A stretch of DNA of 64,000 nucleotides from an uncultured Prevotellaceae bacterium. GTDB taxonomy: Bacteria > Bacteroidota > Bacteroidia > Bacteroidales > Bacteroidaceae. Within the stretch, counting starts at the first letter, position 1, and the number at the start of each line of letters is the position of its first letter. The translations under genes were made by a program, and so were the position numbers. The stretch spans positions 51,549 to 115,548 of the forward strand of contig CAMVDU010000003.1 in the NCBI GenBank assembly GCA_947166345.1, read 5' to 3'. Of this stretch, positions 18,428-27,594 are shown piece by piece. The notes under the pieces were generated by a model. It had not been told where the DNA came from and made no database searches. It was given only the letters and a program-made list of their open reading frames with translations.

Positions 18428-19789
18428 TTAAAAATGCTTAATCAGTAACGTTCTTTTGGTCTCTTCCGTGATGCGGTTGGGGTGTTTGGGGCGTTGGTTG
18501 ACCAGCCACAGGATCTCTCCATTTTTGTCTGTGACAACTAATTGCCGACGTCGTTCGAAGAGTGATAACTTCTTGTCACAGAGGTAGTCGCTCACCAGTC
18601 GGGTGCCCTTCATACCTAACGGCTGAAAGCGGTCGCCTGTCTGTATGGGTCTGATAATCAACGGGAAATCGACTGTGTCGGCATCCAGGCAACACATATT
18701 CTCGCTACGGTCTATGGTCTGACCCTCGCTGATGCTGATGCTGAAATGCTCAGTCTGGTCATAGACATAGTTTCCTGTCTCAGGTATGCGCAGGGTGGGA
18801 CGCTCTGCTGCTTGAAGTGTCTGAACGAGCAGGTGGCCCTGATGTGCTGTCAGCTCGTGGGTCTCGCTCTGCCAGTAGCTGCCTTCCTGTAGGGTGCCTA
18901 AGCGTTGACTTATCTGTTCGATGACAGCAGATTGGAAACCGAGTGGCGACAGCCATTCGTGAAGGATGCTCTCTGGCGAGGGCTCTTCCAATAGCGCTGA
19001 GATGCTGATCTTTTGGGTTTCATGGGGCCTATAGGGCTCATGGGGCTCATTGGTCCCATTGTTTTCTGTCAGTTTTTCCAGTGCCGCTTTTGTGGCAGCA
19101 TCATAAACCTTTGTGGCCTCTGCAAGCCGTCGTGCTGTAGCCATCATGCTGTCAGCAGCCGCTGGCCATCGCTGTTGCAGACGAGGGATGATGTCGAGGC
19201 GCAGGTAGTTGCGCAGGGCCTCGGTCTCGTTGTTCGTGCTGTCGGTAACGAACGGTTGTTGCTGTTCGTTTAGCCACTGTTCGATGTTGTTTCTCGACAG
19301 ACATAGCAGGGGACGCAGAATATGGTCGCGACGGGGATGAATGCCACAGAGTCCGTGGATACCAGTACCTCGCATGAGGTTCAGCAGCATCGTCTCGACA
19401 GAGTCATCACGATGGTGAGCAATGCAGATTCCATCGGCGTTTAAGTCGTTGCGCAACTGCTCGAAATACTGATAGCGCAGGATGCGTGCTGACATCTCAA
19501 TACTTACTTGATGTAAATCGGCATAAGCGTTTGTGTCGAAGTGCGTTAAGTGAATAGGGATGTTGTGATTCAGGCAGAGGTCCTTGACGAATGCTTCGTC
19601 ACGGTTGCTCTCCTCGCCACGCAGATGAAAATTGCAATGGACAGCCTCGATGCGGTAGCCCAACTGTTGAAGCATCAGCAGCAGGCACACGCTGTCAGCC
19701 CCGCCGCTCACCGCCACGAGGTACAGCTTGTCGGCATCCATCAGCATGTGCTGCGCAATAAATGCTTTTACAGTCTCAATCGCTTTCAT
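18428..19789 (-). CDS. tilS: tRNA(Ile)-lysidine synthetase TilS
   Basis: AVSGGADSVCLLLMLQQLGYRIEAVHCNFHLRGEESNRDEAFV, GICIAHHRDDSVETMLLNLMRGTGIHGLCGI. Confidence 0.95.
   Translation of the reverse strand: MKAIETVKAFIAQHMLMDADKLYLVAVSGGADSVCLLLMLQQLGYRIEAVHCNFHLRGEESNRDEAFVKDLCLNHNIPIHLTHFDTNAYADLHQVSIEMSARILRYQYFEQLRNDLNADGICIAHHRDDSVETMLLNLMRGTGIHGLCGIHPRRDHILRPLLCLSRNNIEQWLNEQQQPFVTDSTNNETEALRNYLRLDIIPRLQQRWPAAADSMMATARRLAEATKVYDAATKAALEKLTENNGTNEPHEPYRPHETQKISISALLEEPSPESILHEWLSPLGFQSAVIEQISQRLGTLQEGSYWQSETHELTAHQGHLLVQTLQAAERPTLRIPETGNYVYDQTEHFSISISEGQTIDRSENMCCLDADTVDFPLIIRPIQTGDRFQPLGMKGTRLVSDYLCDKKLSLFERRRQLVVTDKNGEILWLVNQRPKHPNRITEETKRTLLIKHF
19021..19061. repeat. In-frame nonamer tandem inside tilS (CATGGGGCT/CATTGGTCC family)
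   Basis: catggggcc tatagggct catggggct cattggtcc cattg; encodes NNGTNEPHEPYRPHETQ. Confidence 0.92.
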
Positions 19790-19794
19790 CTTTC

Positions 19795-19826
19795 TATAAC
19801 CACTAACCTCTAACCGCTAACCTTTC
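19795..19826. repeat. CTAACCTC-type tandem island between tilS and the rRNA methyltransferase gene
   Basis: ctataaccactaacctctaaccgctaaccttt. Confidence 0.75.
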
Positions 19827-19827
19827 A

Positions 19828-21042
19828 TCACTCCACGTACAGCACCAGTCCCTTCAGGTATTCACCTTCAGGATGATAGATATTGATGGGATGATCGGCC
19901 GGCTGGTGCAACTGGTGCAGGATGCGCACCTTGCGTTTGGCCTGTGCTGCAGCCGTGAAGACAGCGTTGCGGAAATGATCTTTTGTGACCACCTGTGAGC
20001 AGGAGAAGGTGAACAGGATGCCACCCTTCGCAATCTTCTCAAATACTTTGTTGTTCAGGCGGGTATAGCCCTTCAGGGCGTTGTGCAACGCTCCACGGTG
20101 CTTGGCAAAAGCTGGCGGGTCGAGGATGATGAGGTCGTAGGGGAGTTGAGAATTGAGAACTGAGAGTTGAGAGGTGGCAACTGCCGTAGAGACCTGCGCA
20201 TCCAAAAACTTGAAGGCATCCTCGCAGAAAGCCTCGTGTCGTGGGTCGCCTGGGAAGTTCAGGTTGACATTGCGGCGTGTCAGCTCGATAGCCTTTTCCG
20301 AACTGTCAACGGAGTGTACCAACTGGGCCCCTCCGCGCATCGCATAAAACGAGAATCCACCGGTATAACAGAACATATTCAGTACGCGCCGTCCTTTGGC
20401 GTAGTGCTCCAACAGGGCACGGTTCTCACGCTGGTCCACGAAGAAGCCCGTCTTCTGTCCGCGCAGCCAGTCAACATAGAACTGCAGACCGTTCTCCATA
20501 GCAACGTTCTCCTCGCTGCCGCCATAGAGGAAGCCGTTCTCCGGTTCCATATAGGGTAGGGTGGTCTCGCTCTTGTAGTAGATGTTCTCGATGCGCTGTC
20601 CCATCACGGCTACAAGGCTTTCAGCAATAGCGATGCGACTACGGTGCATACCGATGCTGTGGGCCTGGATGACGGCAGTCTTGTGATAAACATCGATGAT
20701 GAGTCCAGGCAGATGGTCACCCTCACCGTGCACCAAGCGGTAGGCGTTGGTGTTGATGCTGTCAGCAAGTCCGAGGGTCTGGCGCATTGTCAGCGCCGAC
20801 TGTAGTCTCGACATCCAGAAAACGTTGTCGATGGCAATGTCGTTGAATGACAAAACACGCACGGCGATAGATCCCTGCTGATAGTGTCCTACTGTGATGA
20901 AACGGCCTTGTTCGTTGACCACGCGCACTACGTCGCCTTCCTCGATGCCTTCGTCAAGATGGTGAAGTGCGCCCGAGAATACCCAGGGGTGGAAACGTAT
21001 CAGGCTTTCTTCCTTCCCACGCTTCAAATAAACTTGTTTCAT
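19828..21042 (-). CDS. Class I SAM-dependent rRNA methyltransferase (RlmI/RlmK-like, PUA domain)
   Basis: MKQVYLKRGKEESLIRFHPWVFSGAL, GFFVDQRENRALLEHYAKGRRVLNMFCYTGGFSFYAMRGGA, YDLIILDPPAFAKHRG. Confidence 0.93.
   Translation of the reverse strand: MKQVYLKRGKEESLIRFHPWVFSGALHHLDEGIEEGDVVRVVNEQGRFITVGHYQQGSIAVRVLSFNDIAIDNVFWMSRLQSALTMRQTLGLADSINTNAYRLVHGEGDHLPGLIIDVYHKTAVIQAHSIGMHRSRIAIAESLVAVMGQRIENIYYKSETTLPYMEPENGFLYGGSEENVAMENGLQFYVDWLRGQKTGFFVDQRENRALLEHYAKGRRVLNMFCYTGGFSFYAMRGGAQLVHSVDSSEKAIELTRRNVNLNFPGDPRHEAFCEDAFKFLDAQVSTAVATSQLSVLNSQLPYDLIILDPPAFAKHRGALHNALKGYTRLNNKVFEKIAKGGILFTFSCSQVVTKDHFRNAVFTAAAQAKRKVRILHQLHQPADHPINIYHPEGEYLKGLVLYVE
20143..20173. repeat. In-frame heptamer tandem (GAGTTGA) inside the rRNA methyltransferase gene
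   Basis: gagttga gaattga gaactga gagttga gag; encodes SQLSVLNSQL directly before YDLIILDPPAF. Confidence 0.94.
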
Positions 21043-21668
21043 ATCTTATCTTCTTCTTGAACAATAAGCTTGTAATTGCCTGTTTCTTTGAGTCTTACTA
21101 TCTCGTTATAAAGGTTGATGCAAGCCCATGCATCTGTGGCTGCATAGAGTTTTTGGGGTGTGCTCAGTATGTCGGCCTCCCAGTTGCTCAGTTGTTGGCG
21201 CTTGCTGATTTTCTGACCAAACAAGTTGGCATAAAGTTTCTGGAGACTCATGTCTTCTACCCCCAACTCCTTAATCAGTTGTTGGATATCGATGAAATGG
21301 CCAGGATTGAATTTCTTGAGTCGCTGCAGGCCGTTCACGTCATCGTGCCACGATAGCGCCATCTTGGGTACCGTGTTGTCTTCCAGCAGACGGATGAGGG
21401 CTGGTGTCAGACCTGTGTGATTCAGTCGGAACAGGAAGCAGGTGTCTGGCGTCGAAACCTGAAGCAAGGCCACCTTGTGGTGTTCGCCCTTTCGGAAGGT
21501 CGGACGTGTCTCTGTGTCGAAGCCCAAGATGGGTTGCGATAGCAGGTAGTTGACGGCTTTTTCGGTCTCGCCTTTGGTCAGGATGACGATGATTCGTCCA
21601 TCAAACTGTGCTGTTGGCAGCGATGGAATCAGCTTTTTGTCGTATTTGTTGTAGATGGTTTTTGACAT
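21039..21668 (-). CDS. 3'-5' exonuclease domain protein (RNase D-like)
   Basis: LGFDTETRPTFRKGEHHKVALLQVSTPDTCFLFRL, YAATDAWACINLYNEI. Confidence 0.88.
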   Translation of the reverse strand: MSKTIYNKYDKKLIPSLPTAQFDGRIIVILTKGETEKAVNYLLSQPILGFDTETRPTFRKGEHHKVALLQVSTPDTCFLFRLNHTGLTPALIRLLEDNTVPKMALSWHDDVNGLQRLKKFNPGHFIDIQQLIKELGVEDMSLQKLYANLFGQKISKRQQLSNWEADILSTPQKLYAATDAWACINLYNEIVRLKETGNYKLIVQEEDKI

Positions 21669-21687
21669 CCTAATATGTTTTCGAGGT

Positions 21688-21696
21688 GCAAAATTA
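21688..21696 (-). promoter_or_regulatory. -7 box TAATTTTGC upstream of the exonuclease gene
   Basis: gcaaaatta. Confidence 0.5.
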
Positions 21697-21739
21697 CAAA
21701 AAAAATGTGATTTTGTGCTCTTATGTGAAATTTTTCCGT

Positions 21740-21748
21740 TAATTTTGC
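21740..21748 (+). promoter_or_regulatory. -7 box TAATTTTGC upstream of ftsK
   Basis: TAnnTTTG motif, ATG at 21790. Confidence 0.5.
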
Positions 21749-21789
21749 AGATGTTTTTGAGTATAAACGTAAAAATTGAACATATAACG

Positions 21790-24255
21790 ATGGCTTCTCA
21801 ACGAAAGAAAACAGGAATGAAAGGCTCTCAGAGCAAGACGACCATGCTCGAGGCATTGGGTATGAAACGCATCACAGACTTGTTCCATAACGAGCGTCTG
21901 CATTTCTTTCTTGGCATGGTACTCTTGGCCGTGTCGATATGCATGTTGCTGTCGTTCATATCCTACCTTACCACCGGACAGGCCGACCAGACTCTTATAG
22001 AGTCGCCCAAGGCTGGCGAGATGGTCAACGAGAACCACGAGTTCCAGAATCTCTGCGGTTCCATCGGTGCCTACACGGCCCATTTCTTCGTGAAGCGTTG
22101 TTTCGGACTGCCGGCATTCATCATCCCTGTGTTCCTGTTCATCGTGTCGCTCAACCTGATGAGAGCTTATAAGGCCAACCTCTTAAAGTGGTTCATGTGT
22201 CTGGCACTCATCATGATCTGGTTCTCCATTGCGATGGCCAAGTACGTGACGCCCTGGTTCCAGGACCTCCATTTCTCCTTGGGAGGCGATCATGGCCAAA
22301 GTGTAGGCAAATGGGTGGAAGGCTTTGTGGGCATGCCTGGTCTCACGGCGTTGCTCATCATCATAGCCGTCCTCTTTCTGATGTACCTCAGTTCGGAAAC
22401 CATCTATTTCATCCGTAAGTTCTTCAATCCTCTCTACTATCTGAAGAAGGTACAGTTCACCGTCAGGGCTGCTTCGGGTAGCGACTACGAGAATAGCTAT
22501 GCCGACGAGGAGGCCGTACAAGGCGTGTTTGACAATCCGCAGACGCAGACCGTTGAGTTTGCATTGGACGATGAGGGTCAGACTGTCATCAAGGATACCG
22601 AGAACGACGTTGAGACAACGGTAGCTAAGACCACGCTGACCGATGCTGACGACATCGCCATCGACGTGACGACTGGTGAAGCAGAGGAAAAGGCTCAGGG
22701 CAACAGCGTGGTAGGTTCCTATGGTGACATCACCACGCCTTATGATCCTAAGCGTGACCTCGAGAACTACAAATATCCTACCCTCGACCTGCTGAAGGTC
22801 TATGAGGACGACGGCAAGCCTTATATCGATATGGATGAGCAGAATGCCAACAAGAACCGCATCATCGAGGTGCTGCGTAACTTTGGCATCGAGATATCGT
22901 CCATCCGTGCCACCGTCGGTCCTACCATCACCCTCTACGAGATCACTCCTGCCCAGGGTGTGCGTATCGCCAAGATCCGCAACCTGGAAGACGATATCGC
23001 CCTGTCGCTGAAAGCCCTCGGCATCCGTATCATCGCACCTATCCCAGGCAAGGGCACCATCGGTATTGAGGTGCCTAACGAGAAGAAGAACGTGGTGTCG
23101 ATGCGTAGCGTCCTCGACTCGAAGAAGTTCCAGGAGACGACGATGGACCTGCCCTGTGCTATGGGTAAGACCATCACCAACGAGGTGTTCATGTTCGACC
23201 TTGCCAAGGCGCCCCACCTGCTCGTGGCTGGTGCTACCGGTCAGGGTAAGTCTGTTGGTCTGAACGCCATCCTCACCTCTCTGCTGTATAAGAAGCATCC
23301 TGCTGAGCTGAAGATCGTGCTTGTTGACCCCAAGATGGTCGAGTTCTCCATTTATGCCAAGATTGCCAACCACTTCCTGGCCAAGGTGCCCGACGAGAAC
23401 GCCTCGCCCATCATCACCGATACCTCGAAGGTGATCCGCACCCTGCAGTCGCTCTGCGTGGAGATGGATAGCCGCTATGAGCTGCTGATGAAGGCTGGCG
23501 AACGTAATATCAAGGACTACAACCGCAAGTTCATTGCCCGTCAGCTGAATCCTGAGAACGGACATAAGTTCATGCCCTACATCGTCGTTGTCATCGACGA
23601 GTACGGCGACCTCATCATGACCGCCGGCAAGGAGATCGAGCTGCCTATCGCCCGTATTGCCCAGAAGGCGCGTGCCGTGGGTATCCACATGATCATTGCC
23701 ACACAGCGTCCTACCACCAATATCATCACGGGTACCATCAAGGCCAACTTCCCAGCCCGTATCGCCTTCAAGGTGTCACAGGGCATCGACTCGAAGACCA
23801 TTCTCGACCGTATGGGAGCCCAGCAGCTGATAGGTCGTGGTGATATGCTCTACCTCTCAGGCAACGACCCCATCCGTGTGCAGTGTGCTTTCGTCGATAC
23901 GCCCGAGGTTGACGATATCAACAAGTTCATTGCCGACCAGCAGGGCTACCTCGAGCCGTTCGAGTTGCCCGAGCCTCAGATGGAAAGCGATGAGTTTGGT
24001 CTCGATGACAACGATGCCGACCTGTCTCATCTTGATCCGATGTTCGAGGATGCCGCCCGTCTCATCATCAGTAGTCAGCAGGGTTCCACCAGTCTCATCC
24101 AGCGTAAATTCTCCATCGGCTACAATCGTGCAGGCCGTCTCATGGATCAGCTCGAGAAGGCAGGTATCGTGGGTGCCGCTCACGGCTCTAAGCCGCGTGA
24201 GGTGCTCATTCAGGACGAGATGAGTCTCGACAACCTGCTGCACTCGCTGAGATAA
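21790..24255 (+). CDS. ftsK: DNA translocase FtsK/SpoIIIE
   Basis: MASQRKKTGMKGSQSKTT start; KAPHLLVAGATGQGKSVGLNAILTSLLYKKHPAELKIVLVDPKMVEFS, VVVIDEYGDLIMTAGKEIE, C-terminal gamma domain. Confidence 0.96.
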   Translation: MASQRKKTGMKGSQSKTTMLEALGMKRITDLFHNERLHFFLGMVLLAVSICMLLSFISYLTTGQADQTLIESPKAGEMVNENHEFQNLCGSIGAYTAHFFVKRCFGLPAFIIPVFLFIVSLNLMRAYKANLLKWFMCLALIMIWFSIAMAKYVTPWFQDLHFSLGGDHGQSVGKWVEGFVGMPGLTALLIIIAVLFLMYLSSETIYFIRKFFNPLYYLKKVQFTVRAASGSDYENSYADEEAVQGVFDNPQTQTVEFALDDEGQTVIKDTENDVETTVAKTTLTDADDIAIDVTTGEAEEKAQGNSVVGSYGDITTPYDPKRDLENYKYPTLDLLKVYEDDGKPYIDMDEQNANKNRIIEVLRNFGIEISSIRATVGPTITLYEITPAQGVRIAKIRNLEDDIALSLKALGIRIIAPIPGKGTIGIEVPNEKKNVVSMRSVLDSKKFQETTMDLPCAMGKTITNEVFMFDLAKAPHLLVAGATGQGKSVGLNAILTSLLYKKHPAELKIVLVDPKMVEFSIYAKIANHFLAKVPDENASPIITDTSKVIRTLQSLCVEMDSRYELLMKAGERNIKDYNRKFIARQLNPENGHKFMPYIVVVIDEYGDLIMTAGKEIELPIARIAQKARAVGIHMIIATQRPTTNIITGTIKANFPARIAFKVSQGIDSKTILDRMGAQQLIGRGDMLYLSGNDPIRVQCAFVDTPEVDDINKFIADQQGYLEPFELPEPQMESDEFGLDDNDADLSHLDPMFEDAARLIISSQQGSTSLIQRKFSIGYNRAGRLMDQLEKAGIVGAAHGSKPREVLIQDEMSLDNLLHSLR

Positions 24256-24283
24256 AGTGAATAGTGAATAATTGGCTTCCGCC
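24256..24283 (-). repeat. Composite head+heptamer element, copy 1
   Basis: Reverse complement GGCGGAAGCCAATTATTCACTATTCACT. Confidence 0.85.
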
Positions 24284-24301
24284 ATAAAACGTATTAATTG
24301 A

Positions 24302-24907
24302 ATGAATATGAAAAAATTGTTTTTAGTGATAACAGTCCTGTTGGCAACCGTCGCAGGGCAGGCACAGACCGCCCGTGAGGTGCTCGACAAGTGTGCCGCC
24401 AGTGTCAGCGTGAAGAGTGGCGTTACTGCCGACTTCACGATGGAGAGTGCCCAGTATGGTAATACCAGCGGAAGCATCTCCGTGAAAGGTCGCATGTTCT
24501 ACGCTACAACCCCTGTCGCCACCATGTGGTTCGACGGCAAGACCCTGTGGACCTACCGTTCCAAGAACGAAGAGGTGAACGTCTCTAATCCTACCGATGC
24601 CCAGCTGCAGGCGCTCAACCCCTATAATTTTATCAATATGTATAAGAACGGCTATAGCTATACGATGACCAAGACCGACAAGACTTTCAACGTCCATCTG
24701 ACAGCCAACGATGCCAACCGTCGTGTGAAGGAGATGTTCATCACCATCGACGCCAAAAGCTATACGCCCATCGAGGTGAAAGTGCTTCAGGGCAGCAAGT
24801 GGTCCACCTTCTTCATCAACAACTTCAAGAAGGCCAACCTCAAGGACGATGCGTTCCGTTTCAACGCCCGCGAGTTCCCATCGGCCGAAGTTATCGACCT
24901 CCGATAG
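24302..24907 (+). CDS. LolA-like outer membrane lipoprotein carrier family protein
   Basis: MKKLFLVITVLLATVAGQAQTAREVLDKCAASVSVKSGVTADFTMES, MWFDGKTLWTY. Confidence 0.85.
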   Translation: MNMKKLFLVITVLLATVAGQAQTAREVLDKCAASVSVKSGVTADFTMESAQYGNTSGSISVKGRMFYATTPVATMWFDGKTLWTYRSKNEEVNVSNPTDAQLQALNPYNFINMYKNGYSYTMTKTDKTFNVHLTANDANRRVKEMFITIDAKSYTPIEVKVLQGSKWSTFFINNFKKANLKDDAFRFNAREFPSAEVIDLR

Positions 24908-24913
24908 TACACT

Positions 24914-26401
24914 ATGAACAGATTTCAGATATTCCGTCTGGTGCACCATCAGACGAAACTCAACTTCAAGCGCAGTCCGGCTCTCGAGCAGAGCCAGATT
25001 GCCAAGGTGATGATGTACCTTGGTGCCGGCCTCATGGCCATCTACCTCATCTTCATCGGTATGGGCATGTCGATGGCTGCCAACGATAGTGGCGAACCCG
25101 CATTCCTGCTCCTCGCTCTGCCCGTGTTCCTCATCATCGACTTTTTCTTCCGCTTTGTCGTGCAGCACACGCCCGCCATGTTGCTCAAGCCCTACATGCT
25201 GTTGCCCCTGCCGCGACGCTCCATCATCGACACCTTCCTCTATTCGTCGGTGCTGTCGGGCTACAATGCCGTGTGGCTGTTCATGTTCGCACCCTATGCC
25301 TATATCACCTTCTTTGGCGATGCCACCCTCTCGCAGGCCCTCGCCATCCTGTGCGGCGGCATGCTGCTCGTGATGGCCAACAGCCAGTGGTATCTCCTGG
25401 TACGCACGCTCACCGCCCGCAGCATCTTCTGGTGGGCGTTGCCTGCCGTGGTCTATGGCATCATGCTGTTACCCCTCATCCTCGATGGCATCGCCTCTTT
25501 GGACGCTATCGCCGATGTGGTGCTCGCCTTTGGCACCACCTGGCTGTTCCCGCTCCTCGCGTTGCTTCTGCTGGCGCTGTTCCTCATGATCAACCGTCGC
25601 ATGCAATATACCTTTGCCTATGAGGAGATAGCTCGTCAGGAGAAGAAACCCTTGGCCATGAAGCACGTCACCAAGTTCACCTTCCTCGAGCGCTTCGGAC
25701 AGGTGGGCGAATACCTGAAGCTCGAGCTCAAGTCCAACCTCCGCAACAAGGCCATCCGCTCGCGCATGATCATGAGCCTCGCACTCATCATCATCTTCTC
25801 GCTGCTCATCACCTATACCAATATCTACGACACCACCATCATGCTCAACTTCTGGTGCTACTATTGTTTCGCCATCTATGGTATGACCACACTCATCAAA
25901 ATCATGGGTCCCGAAGGCAATTACATCGACCTGCTGATGGTTCATCATGAGAATATCCTCAAGCTGCTCAAGGCCAAGTATTTCTTTCACATGTCCATCC
26001 TTGTGGTACCTTTCATCATCATGCTGCCAGCCGTCATCGAAGGCAAGTTCTCGCTGCTCATGATGCTGGCCTACATGCTGCTGTCCAGCGGTCCCCTCTA
26101 TTGCACCCTCTTCCAGCTTGCCGTCTATAACAAACAGACCCTGCCCCTGGAACAGAAAATTACGGGCAAGAACAATATGGAGAACGGACTGCAACTCATC
26201 ATCGAGCTCCTGGCCATGTTCATCCCCATGGCGATGGCAGGCGTGCTGCTCTTCTTCCTCGACGAGGATGTCGCCTACACCATCATGGCCCTCTTCGGAC
26301 TCACAGTCACGCTGGCTTATCCCCTATGGTTGCGCAACATTTATCGTCGTATGATGGTCCGGAAGTACCGCAATCTGGAAGGATTCCACGCCTCAAGATA
26401 G
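24914..26401 (+). CDS. DUF5687-like multi-pass membrane protein (ABC-2 permease-like)
   Basis: 495 aa, many TM segments; MNRFQIFRLVHHQTKLNFKRSPALEQSQIAKVMMYL. Confidence 0.75.
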   Translation: MNRFQIFRLVHHQTKLNFKRSPALEQSQIAKVMMYLGAGLMAIYLIFIGMGMSMAANDSGEPAFLLLALPVFLIIDFFFRFVVQHTPAMLLKPYMLLPLPRRSIIDTFLYSSVLSGYNAVWLFMFAPYAYITFFGDATLSQALAILCGGMLLVMANSQWYLLVRTLTARSIFWWALPAVVYGIMLLPLILDGIASLDAIADVVLAFGTTWLFPLLALLLLALFLMINRRMQYTFAYEEIARQEKKPLAMKHVTKFTFLERFGQVGEYLKLELKSNLRNKAIRSRMIMSLALIIIFSLLITYTNIYDTTIMLNFWCYYCFAIYGMTTLIKIMGPEGNYIDLLMVHHENILKLLKAKYFFHMSILVVPFIIMLPAVIEGKFSLLMMLAYMLLSSGPLYCTLFQLAVYNKQTLPLEQKITGKNNMENGLQLIIELLAMFIPMAMAGVLLFFLDEDVAYTIMALFGLTVTLAYPLWLRNIYRRMMVRKYRNLEGFHASR

Positions 26402-26462
26402 GTAAAACGCACTTTTTTTGAAAAAACTTCGTGAAAAGTTTGGTCAGTTCGAAAAAAGTGCG

Positions 26463-26471
26463 TACCTTTGC
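26463..26471 (+). promoter_or_regulatory. -7 box TACCTTTGC upstream of tRNA-Lys
   Basis: 21 nt upstream of the tRNA. Confidence 0.65.
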
Positions 26472-26492
26472 ACCCGCAAACGAGAAAACGTT

Positions 26493-26565
26493 GCACCCGT
26501 AGCTCAGTTGGTAGAGCACCTGACTCTTAATCAGGGTGTCCAGGGTTCGAGCCCCTGCGGGTGTA
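26493..26565 (+). tRNA. tRNA-Lys (anticodon CTT)
   Basis: Cloverleaf gcacccg..cgggtgt, D-stem gctc/gagc, anticodon arm cctga CTCTTAA tcagg, T-arm caggg TTCGAGC ccctg. Confidence 0.97.
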
Positions 26566-26576
26566 CAAACCTCAAG

Positions 26577-26604
26577 AAAGCGAACTGTTTAGTTCGCTTT
26601 TTTT
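26577..26604 (+). terminator. Intrinsic terminator after tRNA-Lys
   Basis: agcgaact gttt agttcgcttttttt. Confidence 0.85.
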
Positions 26605-26756
26605 GTGTGCTTTTTCTTTTTCCCTTTTTCCTTTTCAAAGGCAGTAGCTACTCCAGCGTCTTAAAAACCGTCTTAATTACCCGCCTCGACGCGTCAACAA
26701 CTACAAGTATATAAATCTGTATTGATAGCACCTTTTCGCATTATTTCTTGCGCAAC

Positions 26757-26866
26757 GAGACGCTCCTTGCATCGCGCCGAGACGCTCCTTGGTGAGCAAG
26801 GTGACGCTCGGTGGTGACCAAGGAGACGCTCCGTGGACACCAAGGAGACGCTGCTTGGTATCCCCA
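26757..26866. repeat. Tandem array of five 22-nt units, same family as 7092-7201
   Basis: Units at 26757, 26779, 26801, 26823, 26845; consensus GAGACGCTCCTTGGTGACCAAG. Confidence 0.94.
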
Positions 26867-26911
26867 TGATTCTCTCGCAAGGATTTCCCCATGAGAGAAT
26901 AGGGGAAATCC
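26861..26911. repeat. Interleaved inverted repeats ATTCTCTC/GAGAGAAT and GGATTTCCCC/GGGGAAATCC with direct repeat TCCCCATGA
   Basis: 26869-26876/26893-26900 and 26881-26890/26902-26911. Confidence 0.85.
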
Positions 26912-26957
26912 TAACGACAATTAGGGAAAAACCTTTGTGACGCTGGTGCCGTCTTCG

Positions 26958-26966
26958 TATCTTTGC
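26958..26966 (+). promoter_or_regulatory. -7 box TATCTTTGC upstream of the lipoprotein gene
   Basis: TAnnTTTG motif. Confidence 0.55.
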
Positions 26967-27006
26967 AGCAAGAAAATGAAGTTGAACCCTTTAAAACAAT
27001 ACAACT

Positions 27007-27594
27007 ATGAAGAAGTTTACTTATATGGCAATCGTCATGATGACAATGGCATTGTTTACCAGCTGCTACGTGGAGCACTGGGACTGGAACGATATGGAAG
27101 ACCGCTGCGAGGCCAGCATCCTGGACGGTACCTGGACGGGACAGATAAACACCTACTACTACGACCGCTGGGGGCTGACGGGCGACAGCTATCGCACGAC
27201 GATGTACTTTGAGCAGGAGACGGCCTACAGTGGCTGGGGCTACGAGGTGGACTACGACCTGCGCAACCCGCACGCTGACTATTACTACTGTGAGTTTGAG
27301 TGGGAGGTGTACAACGGCAGCATCCGCATCTGCTATGCCGACAGTTGGAACGACGTCTATATCTATGACTACAACCTGAGCAGCAATCGCTTTGAGGGAC
27401 GCATGGACGACGGCAGCTCAACTGACATCCTGTTCCGTCTGAACTACGACAGGGGCTTCGACTGGGGCTACTGGAACTATGGCTACACTTGTGGTTATAA
27501 CGATAATGGTAACGAAAACCAAAACCAAAACGAAAAGGGTAGGGTGAAGGCCAGCGGCAAGTTTGCCAACGCTCTAGGCAACGGTGCTGAGTGA
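27007..27594 (+). CDS. Putative lipoprotein rich in Tyr/Trp/Asp, with NENQNQNEKG tail
   Basis: Lipobox MMTMALFTSC; 195 aa. Confidence 0.75.
   Translation: MKKFTYMAIVMMTMALFTSCYVEHWDWNDMEDRCEASILDGTWTGQINTYYYDRWGLTGDSYRTTMYFEQETAYSGWGYEVDYDLRNPHADYYYCEFEWEVYNGSIRICYADSWNDVYIYDYNLSSNRFEGRMDDGSSTDILFRLNYDRGFDWGYWNYGYTCGYNDNGNENQNQNEKGRVKASGKFANALGNGAE

Noticed and set aside
22183-23688. 501-aa minus-strand ORF
   Set aside because: Antisense shadow of ftsK with the same artefactual composition.
25273-25623. Alternative-frame ORFs within the DUF5687-like gene
   Set aside because: Overlap a long membrane-protein ORF with better codon usage; Arg/His/Ser-rich shadow frames.
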